64,000 nt of DNA from Oscillospiraceae bacterium (GTDB taxonomy: Bacteria > Bacillota > Clostridia > Oscillospirales > Ruminococcaceae). Each line of letters begins with the position of its first letter. The first letter of the stretch is position 1. Location of the stretch: positions 103,895-167,894 of the forward strand of contig JAETSI010000002.1 in assembly GCA_021769725.1 (NCBI GenBank), written 5' to 3'. Made by a program: the position numbers and the translations under genes. Under the pieces are notes generated by a model that did no database searches, had not been told where the DNA came from, and saw nothing but the letters and a program-made list of their open reading frames with translations. Positions 14,742-24,191 of this stretch are shown here, piece by piece.

Positions 14742-16234
14742 TTCAGCTCCTCCGAATAAATGGTGTATGTATCTTTTCCGGAACGCTTGGAGTTGTAAAG
14801 AGCCGAATCTGCGCATTTATAGAGAGTGCTGAAATCGCTTCCGTGTTCCGGTGAAAAGGATGCGCCTATACTTACTGAGATCTTATAGTCGTGGTTGTCG
14901 CCCATATATTTGTTTCTGAATGCTCCGCATAGTTCTTCGCATTTCTTTTTTATGAGTTTATGGCAGTAGTCGTCACTGATAAGTGACATTCTCATTCCAA
15001 CGCAGAACTCATCGCCGCCAAGACGTCCGATGAAGTCGCCGCTGCGGAATACGGCTCTGAGAACATCGCCGACGTCTGCAAGTACTTTATCGCCGTTATC
15101 GTGACCAAGGGTGTCATTTACGTGTTTGAAGTTGTCTATATCAAGTATTATCAGCGCAAGTCCGCTTCCTTCATAGGGCGAAGCAAGAGCATTTTCAATA
15201 GTTTCTTCAAATGATCGTTTATTCATAGTTCCTGTAAGCTGATCTATATGGGCTTTGCTATCCAGTACAGCCAGCATATTGTTTACGGGATTGGAGATCT
15301 TTTGGGACAGGAAAATGCTTAGCAGTATGGCAAGGATCATGGCTGATATTCCTACTATAATTATGAAGATCTGGATCTCGTTTTTTTCTTTCATGATTAT
15401 CCCGGTAGGTACAGAACAGAGCATTTGCCAGTTGTCGCCGCAGTCGCTCATTGTAACGAGGAACTTGTCATCCATTACGGTTGAGGCGCTTACGTCTTCA
15501 ATTCTGGAGCGGATAGAATCAGGGAGTGTTCCGCCGATTTCTTCAATATCGGATGAGTAGATTATACCGAAATTGTCGTCAATGAGACGGATAGTTACAT
15601 CGTTTGTGCTTTGTGAATGTTCCAGAACATTTTTTAATTCTGTGGCATATAAAGAAATGACCAGAACAGCATTTTCATTTATTTTTTTGGTGTAGTAAAT
15701 GCGTTTGTAGTTGCCGTTATATCCGGTTTGCCAGCCATCGTTAGTTCTCGGTCGATTGATAAAGGATGAGAGATCGGTATAAAGATTTTCACCAAAGAGT
15801 TCCTTTGTACCGTTGGAGATTTTGCCGACTATATGATTATTTCTGTAGACGATACCGAAATCCACAAAATTTTCCATAATGCACAGGTCAAAAAGCTTGT
15901 CTGAAATTATCTTTTCTGTTTGCAGAGACTCATAGCTGTTGTTGTTTTCGGCTATCGGGTCATACATATATACTTCTTCGGCAGCGAATACGAGAGTTCC
16001 CATAGTTTCCATACGCTTCAGATAGCTGTCAACGTTCATCTGCATTTGCACGTTAAGCGAAGAAGTCATGTTGCTTACTTTTGTTTTTAATGCTCTCCCG
16101 GTTTTGTTTACGGTGAGAGCTGTTATGAGAACGGTAATAAGCATGATTATTGCGGCATAACCCAAGATCATGGAGCGCTTCAGCCAGCTTATTCTTTTTA
16201 TTTCTTTGTCATGTTTTGCCGGCACTATGTTCAC
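14738..16234 (-). CDS. Membrane diguanylate cyclase with extracellular sensor domain
   Basis: A 498-aa GGDEF protein that makes cyclic di-GMP. Layout: membrane helix 1 near residues 20-43, an extracellular Cache-like sensor of about 250 residues, membrane helix 2 (IFIIIVGISAMILAILLSIFL), and a C-terminal GGDEF domain of about 160 residues. The active site RLGGDEF is intact and the inhibitory I-site RSGD lies five residues upstream, so the enzyme should be active and product-inhibited. It heads an operon with a solute-binding lipoprotein. Confidence 0.93.
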   Translation of the reverse strand: MNIVPAKHDKEIKRISWLKRSMILGYAAIIMLITVLITALTVNKTGRALKTKVSNMTSSLNVQMQMNVDSYLKRMETMGTLVFAAEEVYMYDPIAENNNSYESLQTEKIISDKLFDLCIMENFVDFGIVYRNNHIVGKISNGTKELFGENLYTDLSSFINRPRTNDGWQTGYNGNYKRIYYTKKINENAVLVISLYATELKNVLEHSQSTNDVTIRLIDDNFGIIYSSDIEEIGGTLPDSIRSRIEDVSASTVMDDKFLVTMSDCGDNWQMLCSVPTGIIMKEKNEIQIFIIIVGISAMILAILLSIFLSQKISNPVNNMLAVLDSKAHIDQLTGTMNKRSFEETIENALASPYEGSGLALIILDIDNFKHVNDTLGHDNGDKVLADVGDVLRAVFRSGDFIGRLGGDEFCVGMRMSLISDDYCHKLIKKKCEELCGAFRNKYMGDNHDYKISVSIGASFSPEHGSDFSTLYKCADSALYNSKRSGKDTYTIYSEELK

Positions 16235-16274
16235 CTCCCGAGGATCAAAAAGTGCTTCTGTTTTTATTTATATA

Positions 16275-16303
16275 ATTATACCATATTATTCAATAAAAAT
16301 CAA
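16275..16303 (-). promoter_or_regulatory. Promoter of the diguanylate cyclase operon
   Basis: Minus strand TTGATT (16303-16298), 17 bases, TATAAT (16280-16275) with extended TATGG. Confidence 0.7.
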
Positions 16304-16337
16304 TGCTTTTTAGACTTGATTTACAAGATGTTAACAA

Positions 16338-16378
16338 AAAATACCGCACAGAGCAGTAGATTCTGCTTTGTGCGGTAT
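16338..16378 (-). terminator. Terminator of the hybrid histidine kinase gene
   Basis: A long stem, ATACCGCACA with TGTGCGGTAT plus inner AGCAG/CTGCT, is followed by TTTTTTG on the minus strand. Confidence 0.85.
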
Positions 16379-16405
16379 TGTATCAGCTGACAATTTTTAT
16401 AAAAA

Positions 16406-19400
16406 TTACTTAATCCATTTTTTCAGTGCTTTAAGGAGCTGATCGAGGTCGAGAGGCTTTGCGATATGTTCGTTCATACCAGCGTTTTTAGCGGCGGCTA
16501 CATCCTCTGCAAATGCGTTTGCCGTCATTGCAATGATCGGCACAGATTTCACATAATTGCCCGGCAGTGTCCGAATAGCTCTTGCTGCTTCATATCCGTT
16601 CATTATAGGCATTTGAATGTCCATGAAAATTATGTTGAAATAGTTTTCTTCTGCATTGCTCATGATATCGACAGCTTCCTTGCCGTCCTTTGCGTATTCT
16701 ACTGAAAGTCCGGTCATTTCAAGGATTTCTCCAGCTATTTCAGCATTCAGGAAATTATCTTCAACCAAAAGTGCACGTCTGCCGCTGAAATCCTCATTGG
16801 AGAAGATCTCAAGATCGGAAGCGCATTTTTCATTTTCATTTTCGCCCGTGAGTTCATGGAACAGGTGTATCATTCTTGACTTGAATAGAGGCTTTGAAAT
16901 GAAAGCGTCTGCACCTGCAGCTCTGGCTTCAAGTTCAATATCAGACCAGTCGTAGGCGGAAATAATAATTATGGGTACATCTCTGCCGACCAGCCGCCGT
17001 ATTTCTCTTGTAGTCTCTATTCCGTCCATTCCGGGCATTTTCCAGTCGAGGATAACTGCAAAGAAATCGCTGCCGTTTTCATGATGCTCTACAGTTTTGT
17101 TTACAGCATCCTGTCCATTGAGCACCCATTCTCCCCTCATGCCAATTTCTTCAAGGATTTCGCAGGTATATATACAGGAATTTTCGTCATCATCTGCAAC
17201 AAGGACGGGAAGGTCAATAAATTTTTCAAAAGATGTTTTTTCGTCTTCTGATTTGAGCTTGAGGAAGATATTAACGGTGATTCTTGTTCCTACGTCAGGT
17301 TTGCTTTCTACATTTATAGTACCGTTCATCATCTGAATGATGTTTCTTGTAATCGGCATTCCAAGACCAGTTCCTTGTATTTTCTCAACACGTGCGTCAT
17401 CCCGGTTGCGTGTAAACGGTTCAAAAATATGCTTAAGATATTCCTGACTCATGCCAATTCCGTTATCTTCAAAGATAAATTCATAGCATCCGACTTTTGG
17501 CTTGTTGGTAGATTTTTCAGTAATATACAGATTTATCTTTCCGCCTGCCGGGGTATACTTGATAGCGTTGCTCATAAGGTTCATGAATACCTGCTGTATG
17601 CGCTGGCTATCTCCGATAACGTGCTCGTGTTCTATACTTATAACAGAAACGTTCAGTTCGTGTTTTTTAGCGGAGACTTCCGGTTTCGACATTGTAAGAA
17701 GATTATCGATAAGCTCCGGGAGACTGAATTCATCGTCCTGAAGTTCCATTTTGCCTGATTCGATTTTCGACATATCAAGCACTTCGTTGATTATTCCCAG
17801 AAGATGTTTTGAAGATATGGTTATCTTGGACAGGCAGTCAACCAGACGTTCCCTGTCATCAATGTGAGTGCCGGCAATGGCGGTCAGACCGATAATTGCG
17901 TTCATAGGCGTGCGTATGTCATGGCTCATATTTGCAAGGAAATCCGTTTTTGCAGAATTAGCGATGTTGGCCGATTCGTAAGCTGCTTTCAGTGCTTCCT
18001 GCTGTGCAAGTTCCGCCTGCTTCTGTTCTTCTATGACGGTTCCGGCTACAACGGCAGTAACAGCGTTGCCGTTTTCGTCACGCTCGGATACGACAACGGT
18101 AATGCTGCACCAGCCGAATCTTTTTCTCCGGAATTCAATGGTACAGTAGTTTTTGTTTTTGAGACGCCGGTTGATATTGCCTATATCAAAGAATTCTTCC
18201 AGTCTTTTTTTGTCTTCGTTTTCAACAAAGCTATTTACATATATTTCCGATAATTGCTGATATGTACCTCTTTTATTAATTTTCAGCGCCATATCGTCGT
18301 ACTGTTTGAAAGCAATATATTCATGATCTTTGAGGGAGAAAAGATAAAGTTCGGAATATATTTTTCCGAGAGATTCAATTATTGCCTGATACTCTCTTTT
18401 TTCCTGACGGCTTGATGTAACATCATAAATTGCAAAGCTTACATGGATATGGCTGTAGATCTTGAAAAGCAGTGTCAGTACACGATAATATTTGTCGGAT
18501 GACGGAACGTGATATTCGACTTCAAAGATTGTCTTGCCATTTTCATAAGCTGTAATCATCTTTTCACGGGATTTTAAGGTATCCAGAAAAGTACATCCGG
18601 AAATTATTCTGTCTTTATGGAACCATTTATTCATCAGATCCTCGTATCTTGCCGGAACGTTTATACCGATTTTTTTGGTAATGTTTGTGTTGTCAGCAAA
18701 GAAAACATGATTATACAGCCATCCGTCGGTAAGATCAATAGTGAAAATAGCTTCGCTGCTGTACGCAAGAGCGTTGCGGTACTGGCGGCGTTCCTCTTCA
18801 AGTCTTTTTTCCATAAGTTCCTGTTGGGTTATATCCGTTATGGAACTGAGAATAAGCTGTTTTCCATCAAAAAGATTGAGGAGTTTTGTGGTTGTTTTGA
18901 ATGTAAGGCGTCCGTTTGGTGAGAGTGAATGGAATATGTATTCAACCTGGTCACCGGGTTCCCTCAAACTTTTTACAGCGTCACGTATTTCCGGTATATC
19001 GGCAGGATCTATTCTTGACATTATATCAAGACTGTTTTCTTTTGATTCTGTCTCGGTATCTGTACTAGTTCCAATAGAACTGAACAATTTTTTTGCTTCA
19101 TGGTTCATGATAAGTATTTCACGTTCCGGCAGGGTATATGCAAGAATTCCGCTGCCCAGTGATTCAGCCATTTTCGACTGTATGGACAGTGCGGTATTGA
19201 GCTGCCGGTTTCTGTCCTCAAGTTCCGTGATATCCTGCATTATGGCATAATAGAATTTCTTTTCTTTTGTTTCATCAACGATAAGCTTTCCTTGTTCAAT
19301 GACCCATTTTACGCTTCCGTCTTTGTGAATAACACGGTATTTTACATTATATGTACCGTTTTCACTGATTTGTCTTTTTATTTCGGCAAAAATTGTTTCT

Positions 19401-21025
19401 TTGTCGTCTGCATGGATATTGCTTGTTATGTCTTGTGCAAAATTATCCATAAATTCATCTACAGTATATCCCTGAAGTTCAGCTGCCCCCTCGCTGATGT
19501 AAGCGTAGCTAAGATTTGAGTCATCATCGGCATTAATAATTTTAAGTCCTCCGGAAATACCGCTGAGAATGGTATTTATCCTAATGTTTATTTCGGAATT
19601 GACAGAGGCAAGCCTTTCATTTGCTTCCTGAAGGGCTTTTTTCTGTATGCGTTCTTTTTTTCTGATATCAGTGATATCAGACGCTATTACTGACGCATAG
19701 ATATGACCTGTTTCGTCGTCCAGATAAGTCAGACAGATTATTCTTATATGAATATCAGAATACGGAGAATAATATTCCGTTATGGAATTGGTAATGCCGT
19801 TTTTAAAGTTATCCAGAAGTCCTTTGCAGGTAAAATTCTTTCTCATGGATTCGTCTACAAATTCCGGCTTGAAAACATCTGTATATTTTCTGAGAAGTTC
19901 GTCAAAGCTGACCGGAACAGTGCAGTTAAGTTTACGTACTATGTTTATTCCGTGAGCTGTGACAAATTCTTGATGGATAATTCCTTCGGTGACATCAAAG
20001 AAAAAGTTGAATTCGCTGTTGCTGACCAGGGCATCCCTGTAGGTTTTTTTCTCCATGGCAAGAGAATTTGTCAGATGTTTCTGAGTTGTTACGTCTAAAA
20101 GCGAACAGAGGATGTATTTTTGTCCGTTGGCAAACTGCAGAAGCTTGATGGTCGATTCAACGAATATTATTTTACCGTTGACTCTGGCTTTGTATGCCGA
20201 CTGAATTACATCTCCTATCGCCTGAGGTGTGTTTTCCGGACTGAGAATGCGCTTACGATCTTCGGGAATGATCTTTTTTCTGAGAAAAGTTACCAATGTA
20301 TTTAGTGCATCCTCGCTGTCACTGCATCCGATAATATTTTTTGCGGCATCGTTGACGGCAAGGAGTTTGTGATCAGGAAGAGTATAGGCGATAACTCCGC
20401 AGTTTATAGAGCCGATGATCTCTTTCTGCATATCACGGCTGTCTTTCATATCGGCATGGCTTATGAGAACTTTTTCATGTTCGCTGCGGTTATACATTGC
20501 AATTCCGATAAATGAACCGAGAAGAGAGAGGGAATCGGCAATAAGCCTTGTTATGTCTTCCGGAGCGTTATCAACTCCGATGAATCCGGACAGAACACCA
20601 TTAATGGTGATAGGGGCTTCGATAACGCTTTTTATGTTTTGCCTTGAAAGAATATCATACATAAACGGGTCAGATGATTTTATTTTTTCTATATCAGAAA
20701 TAATAACGCAATCTCCTGCGCTCAGCGGCGATATCCATGTAATATCTTCCTTCTGGATATTTTGAAGAGTGTCTTTTTCCGGACGAACTCCGGGAGCGCA
20801 CCATTCGACGGTATTTGAATAAAGTCCGTCGGATTCTTCAAATATATATGCTCTTTCGGCATTCATATATCTGCCTACACAAATGAGAACTTCTTCTATG
20901 GCTGCATTAAGATCGGCTGCAGAATTTAGTATTGCGATCTGCTTATGTATCATTTTTGAAGCTTCAAGTTCTTTTAAAAGCATAGGTACATCCTGATTTG
21001 AATAATCATTTTCATTATGGTTCAT
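16406..21025 (-). CDS. Soluble GAF/multi-PAS hybrid histidine kinase with two receivers
   Basis: A very large (1539 aa) cytoplasmic sensor kinase with no membrane helix. Order, positions approximate: GAF 20-185; PAS-like modules 200-1000, one canonical with a PAC end (YRVIHKDGSVKWVIEQGK); HisKA around 1035-1100 with phospho-acceptor His in FLANMSHDIRTPMNAI; HATPase with NAIKYTPAGG, EDNGIGM and GTGLGMPI; receiver 1 about 1278-1395 (Asp in ILDWKMPGMDG); receiver 2 about 1418-1537 (Asp in FMDIQMPIMNG). Two ~250-residue blocks are internal duplicates: GVIAYTLPDHKLL resembles GILAYTLPEREIL, and the following TTQKHL…KKTYRDAL resembles TQQELM…RRQYRNAL. No dedicated regulator is adjacent, so output may be through its own receivers or a distant Hpt protein. 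Confidence 0.95.
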   Translation of the reverse strand: MNHNENDYSNQDVPMLLKELEASKMIHKQIAILNSAADLNAAIEEVLICVGRYMNAERAYIFEESDGLYSNTVEWCAPGVRPEKDTLQNIQKEDITWISPLSAGDCVIISDIEKIKSSDPFMYDILSRQNIKSVIEAPITINGVLSGFIGVDNAPEDITRLIADSLSLLGSFIGIAMYNRSEHEKVLISHADMKDSRDMQKEIIGSINCGVIAYTLPDHKLLAVNDAAKNIIGCSDSEDALNTLVTFLRKKIIPEDRKRILSPENTPQAIGDVIQSAYKARVNGKIIFVESTIKLLQFANGQKYILCSLLDVTTQKHLTNSLAMEKKTYRDALVSNSEFNFFFDVTEGIIHQEFVTAHGINIVRKLNCTVPVSFDELLRKYTDVFKPEFVDESMRKNFTCKGLLDNFKNGITNSITEYYSPYSDIHIRIICLTYLDDETGHIYASVIASDITDIRKKERIQKKALQEANERLASVNSEINIRINTILSGISGGLKIINADDDSNLSYAYISEGAAELQGYTVDEFMDNFAQDITSNIHADDKETIFAEIKRQISENGTYNVKYRVIHKDGSVKWVIEQGKLIVDETKEKKFYYAIMQDITELEDRNRQLNTALSIQSKMAESLGSGILAYTLPEREILIMNHEAKKLFSSIGTSTDTETESKENSLDIMSRIDPADIPEIRDAVKSLREPGDQVEYIFHSLSPNGRLTFKTTTKLLNLFDGKQLILSSITDITQQELMEKRLEEERRQYRNALAYSSEAIFTIDLTDGWLYNHVFFADNTNITKKIGINVPARYEDLMNKWFHKDRIISGCTFLDTLKSREKMITAYENGKTIFEVEYHVPSSDKYYRVLTLLFKIYSHIHVSFAIYDVTSSRQEKREYQAIIESLGKIYSELYLFSLKDHEYIAFKQYDDMALKINKRGTYQQLSEIYVNSFVENEDKKRLEEFFDIGNINRRLKNKNYCTIEFRRKRFGWCSITVVVSERDENGNAVTAVVAGTVIEEQKQAELAQQEALKAAYESANIANSAKTDFLANMSHDIRTPMNAIIGLTAIAGTHIDDRERLVDCLSKITISSKHLLGIINEVLDMSKIESGKMELQDDEFSLPELIDNLLTMSKPEVSAKKHELNVSVISIEHEHVIGDSQRIQQVFMNLMSNAIKYTPAGGKINLYITEKSTNKPKVGCYEFIFEDNGIGMSQEYLKHIFEPFTRNRDDARVEKIQGTGLGMPITRNIIQMMNGTINVESKPDVGTRITVNIFLKLKSEDEKTSFEKFIDLPVLVADDDENSCIYTCEILEEIGMRGEWVLNGQDAVNKTVEHHENGSDFFAVILDWKMPGMDGIETTREIRRLVGRDVPIIIISAYDWSDIELEARAAGADAFISKPLFKSRMIHLFHELTGENENEKCASDLEIFSNEDFSGRRALLVEDNFLNAEIAGEILEMTGLSVEYAKDGKEAVDIMSNAEENYFNIIFMDIQMPIMNGYEAARAIRTLPGNYVKSVPIIAMTANAFAEDVAAAKNAGMNEHIAKPLDLDQLLKALKKWIK

Positions 21026-21070
21026 GAAAAACGTCTCCTCAATTGTGATTTTTTAAGCAATATTAATTAT

Positions 21071-21099
21071 ATTATAACATTTTTCCTCAGAAAATGCAA
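21071..21099 (-). promoter_or_regulatory. Promoter of the hybrid histidine kinase
   Basis: Minus strand TTGCAT (21099-21094), 17 bases, TATAAT (21076-21071) with extended TGT. Confidence 0.7.
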
Positions 21100-21178
21100 T
21101 ACTAAATTTTGAAATGGTTCATAGTATTACTTCTATTGTAATCCTACAAATTGATTTCTGTTATAGCATATCACAATA

Positions 21179-21207
21179 TTGACACAAATATCAATATGTG
21201 GTATAAT
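21179..21207 (+). promoter_or_regulatory. Promoter of the aroC operon
   Basis: Perfect consensus TTGACA (21179-21184), 17-base spacer ending TGTGG, and TATAAT (21202-21207), about 35 bases before the aroC start codon. Confidence 0.9.
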
Positions 21208-21241
21208 ATAAATATATTTTCCAAAACAGGAGCTGACTAAT

Positions 21242-22333
21242 TTGAAAAATACTTTTGGTTCAAGCGTTTCGGTCACCATTTTTGGCGAGAGTCATGGCAG
21301 CATGATCGGCGCCGTTCTTGACGGAATTGCTCCCGGTGTTACGGTAGATGAAGAATTTATTGCCGCACAGATGTCACTCAGGAGAGCTTCGGGATCTATC
21401 TCCACTGCACGTCACGAAGCAGATAAAGTGAGGATAGTGAGCGGTGTTTTCAACGGGAAAACCACGGGAACTCCTATCACATTCATTATTGAAAATCAGG
21501 ATACAAGAAGCCGTGATTACGGTGAGCTTGCTTATAAGGCACGTCCCGGACACGCTGATTATACGGCTTTTATGAAGTATCACGGCTATCAGGATTTCCG
21601 TGGCGGCGGTCATTTTTCCGGAAGGATAACTGCCGGTCTTGTGGCTTCCGGAGCTGTTGCTATAAGTGCTCTCAAGGCAAAGAATATCAGGATCGGAACG
21701 CACATCCTATCCTGTGCCGGAGTTTATGACCGCAGCTTTTCCGAAAATCCGGAAACTGATATAGAAAAGCTGGGAACATCTGCTTTTGCTGTTCTTGACG
21801 AGAGTGTTAAGGACAAGATGATTGCCGGAATAGAAGCGGCAAAGAGTGTCGGAGACAGCGTTGGCGGACGCCTTGAAACAGTCGTTACAGGAGTTCCGGC
21901 AGGAGTAGGCGAGCCGTGGTTCGATACCCTTGAAAGTGTGCTTTCGCATATTATTTTCAGTATTCCTGCGGTTAAGGGCGTTGAATTCGGCGACGGATTT
22001 GGTCTTGCAGATATGACCGGCAGTCAGGCAAACGATCCTTTCCGTTCTGAGAACGGAACTATATGTACCGAGACGAATCACTGCGGCGGTATTCTTGGCG
22101 GAATCTCTAATGGAATGCCTATAATTATTAGAACGGCGGTCAAGCCTACTCCTTCTATATATAAGGAGCAGAATACCGTAGATCTAAATACATCAGAGGA
22201 TACTACTCTTATTATCAATGGACGTCATGATCCTGCGATAATTCATAGGGCAAGAGTTGTTATTGACAGCGCTGTAGCGCTTTGTCTGTGCGATCAGCTG
22301 GCTTTGCGGTTCGGTACTGACTGGCTGAAATAA
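21242..22333 (+). CDS. aroC: Chorismate synthase
   Basis: A 363-aa FMN-dependent lyase forming chorismate from EPSP, the last common step of aromatic synthesis. The start is TTG at 21242 with AGGAG 9 bases upstream; no ATG fits. Seen: FGESHGSMIGAVLDGIAPG at the N-terminus (GESHG at residues 15-19), RPGHADY, a central GGGHFSGRITAGLVASGA and SQANDPF. Length is normal. A foldback repeat begins at its stop codon, and the DAHP synthase gene follows, so the operon joins first and last steps of the shikimate route. Confidence 0.96.
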   Translation: MKNTFGSSVSVTIFGESHGSMIGAVLDGIAPGVTVDEEFIAAQMSLRRASGSISTARHEADKVRIVSGVFNGKTTGTPITFIIENQDTRSRDYGELAYKARPGHADYTAFMKYHGYQDFRGGGHFSGRITAGLVASGAVAISALKAKNIRIGTHILSCAGVYDRSFSENPETDIEKLGTSAFAVLDESVKDKMIAGIEAAKSVGDSVGGRLETVVTGVPAGVGEPWFDTLESVLSHIIFSIPAVKGVEFGDGFGLADMTGSQANDPFRSENGTICTETNHCGGILGGISNGMPIIIRTAVKPTPSIYKEQNTVDLNTSEDTTLIINGRHDPAIIHRARVVIDSAVALCLCDQLALRFGTDWLK

Positions 22334-22495
22334 GAACCTGTCCACATAGAAAGTTACGCACGTCTTTTCGGCGAATTTCGCCGATGTCTGCGTTGAAAAA
22401 GCTTACCATACGTCAGTATGCTTTCGCTTTTTCGTCTTGCCCTCGGCAAAATTACGCTCGAAAATCTGCACATAATTTCTATGTGGACAGGTTCT
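22333..22495 (-). repeat. Foldback element copy 1 (aroC-DAHP synthase gap)
   Basis: A 163-base element with a perfect 20-bp terminal inverted repeat (22333-22352 with 22476-22495), which continues inward as an imperfect pair so the whole element can fold into one long hairpin. Read on the minus strand, its centre holds hairpin CATAC-TGAC-GTATG (22420-22407) followed by CAACGCAGAC (22395-22386). Both are shared with the copies at 34836-34982 and 62813-62972. It fills nearly all of the gap between two co-directional genes and leaves the downstream ribosome site intact. It encodes no protein. Confidence 0.85.
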
Positions 22496-22517
22496 AAATT
22501 TGAAAGGAAGATTTAAT

Positions 22518-23546
22518 ATGGCAATGAATATTATCAGACAGCTGCCCCATCCCTCGGAAATAAAGGCGGCTCATCCCCTGACATCTGAACTGCTTGAGGT
22601 GAAAGCAAGACGTGATGAAGAAATAAAGAAAATCTTTAGGGGGGAATCAGATAAATTTCTTATTATCATCGGACCTTGCTCTGCTGACAGTGAGGACAGC
22701 GTTCTGGACTATATAACCCGTCTTCGTGAAGTCCAGGAAAAAATAAAGGATAAGATACTTATTATTCCCCGTATCTATACCGGAAAGCCACGTACTACCG
22801 GCGACGGCTACAAGGGAATGCTTCATCAGCCAAGTCCTACTGCTATGCCCGACCTTAAAAGCGGCATTATTGCTGTAAGAAATCTCCATATGCGTGCTCT
22901 TTCAGAAACAGGATTCAGTGCTGCGGACGAGATGCTTTATCCGGAGAACTATAGTTACCTGGACGATCTCCTTGCATATATCGCTGTCGGAGCACGTTCT
23001 GTTGAGAATCAGCAGCACCGTCTTGTTTCCAGTGGAGTTACCATTCCTGTAGGTATGAAGAACCCTACAGGCGGCGATATATCCGTAATGATGAATTCCA
23101 TTACTGCTGCTCAGCACGCCCATGCTTTTATTTACAGGGCAAGTGAGGCAAGGAGCGACGGAAACCCTTACGCTCACGCTATTCTGAGAGGATATGTCAA
23201 CGACAGGGGACAGTCATTTCCGAATTATCATTATGAAGATCTTTACCGTCTTGCTCAGGTCTATGCAGAGAAAGATCTGAAAAATCCTGCGCTTATCATT
23301 GATACCAATCACTCTAATTCCGGCAAGAAGTATCTGGAGCAGATACGTATTTCCAAGGAAGTTCTCCACAGTATGCGCCATAGTCAGGAAATAAATAAAC
23401 TGGTAAAGGGTCTTATGATAGAGAGTTATATTGAAGACGGAAGCCAGAAAATAGGCGAGAACATCTACGGCAAGTCTATTACCGATCCTTGCCTTGGCTG
23501 GGAAAAATCAGAAAGACTGCTCTATGATATAGCTGAATTGCTTTAA
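22518..23546 (+). CDS. 3-deoxy-7-phosphoheptulonate synthase (DAHP synthase), class I
   Basis: A 342-aa enzyme condensing phosphoenolpyruvate and erythrose-4-phosphate, the entry step of the shikimate pathway. The start is ATG 22518 behind GAAAGGAAG. Seen: LIIIGPCSADSEDSVLDY, PRIYTGKPRTTGDGYKG, GARSVENQQHR (typical of AroF/G/H-type enzymes) and IIDTNHSNSGKK. Lack of an extra regulatory domain fits the type I alpha group, in which feedback control is built into the barrel. Which aromatic amino acid inhibits it cannot be told. Confidence 0.95.
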   Translation: MAMNIIRQLPHPSEIKAAHPLTSELLEVKARRDEEIKKIFRGESDKFLIIIGPCSADSEDSVLDYITRLREVQEKIKDKILIIPRIYTGKPRTTGDGYKGMLHQPSPTAMPDLKSGIIAVRNLHMRALSETGFSAADEMLYPENYSYLDDLLAYIAVGARSVENQQHRLVSSGVTIPVGMKNPTGGDISVMMNSITAAQHAHAFIYRASEARSDGNPYAHAILRGYVNDRGQSFPNYHYEDLYRLAQVYAEKDLKNPALIIDTNHSNSGKKYLEQIRISKEVLHSMRHSQEINKLVKGLMIESYIEDGSQKIGENIYGKSITDPCLGWEKSERLLYDIAELL

Positions 23547-23559
23547 CAGGTGGTTTTAA

Positions 23560-23865
23560 ATGATCGTATCGGATTTTAAGAAATGGTTAGATCTTAACAC
23601 AGCAAAAATGGAACGTTATGGATTAAAATTGGTCGAGCGGCTTGAGTCCGCTGAATCAATGGTTCTGGAGTATGAAAATGAGGATTTTTATACTGAATTA
23701 ACCATACGTGATAATGGCTTTCAGGATATAGAAATCAACAAAATTAATAAAGAAAAAACAGAGCTTGAACTTCGTTTTTATCTACATTGTATGACCGATA
23801 AAACATTAGATATTAATTCCCTGATGGATAATTATTTGAATTACTTTGATGAGTTTTATAAATAA
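23560..23865 (+). CDS. 101-aa acidic protein of unknown function
   Basis: Not recognised. A small acidic protein beginning MIVSDFKKWLDLN, with alternating charged and aromatic residues and no membrane segment. The ribosome site AGGTGG lies just upstream and it follows the DAHP synthase by 13 bases. Size, acidity and a lone position resemble orphan immunity proteins of contact-dependent or polymorphic toxins, but no toxin is adjacent. Its codon use is more AT-rich than the upstream operon, which could mark a later arrival. Confidence 0.65.
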   Translation: MIVSDFKKWLDLNTAKMERYGLKLVERLESAESMVLEYENEDFYTELTIRDNGFQDIEINKINKEKTELELRFYLHCMTDKTLDINSLMDNYLNYFDEFYK

Positions 23866-24108
23866 TGCAAAAATATGTGTAATTATACACGCCACGAAGC
23901 GAACCGTAAGACGATGTCTCAATTCGTGGCGGTATTGATTTATTGAGAAGTATATCCTGATATCCGTGGTGCATCACTGGTGCAGACTTACCTGCGTTGT
24001 GCGAAAGCAGACTTTCCGTCTCGTACAGAGTAACGTGCGCAGCATGTGAGAATGTGAACAGCGGTCAAGCTGGCTACAGCTTGTTGTGCATAGTTTATTA
24101 TTTTTCTA
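23866..24108. other. Structured non-coding stretch before glgA
   Basis: The gap from 23866 to 24191 holds no gene. It contains an inverted repeat CGCCACGAA (23890-23898) with TTCGTGGCG (23922-23930), further palindromic patches such as GGTGCATCACTGGTGC and AAGCTGGCTACAGCTT, and a stretch more G+C-rich than neighbouring gaps. The first stem could end the upstream transcript but has no T tract. The glgA promoter follows. No known RNA family is recognised. Confidence 0.4.
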
Positions 24109-24137
24109 TTGACTTATAACTTATTTTGGTATATAAT
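24109..24137 (+). promoter_or_regulatory. glgA promoter
   Basis: TTGACT (24109-24114), 17 bases, TATAAT (24132-24137); transcript start expected about 48 bases before the ATG. Confidence 0.85.
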
Positions 24138-24191
24138 ATATGTGTAGATCTGTATTGATTCTGCAATTTATTACAGTCAGGAGTTAACGGC

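Noticed and set aside
23866..24108. A fourth copy of the foldback family before glgA
   Set aside because: It shares only TGCGTTG with the core. The conserved hairpin and complementary outer arms are missing.
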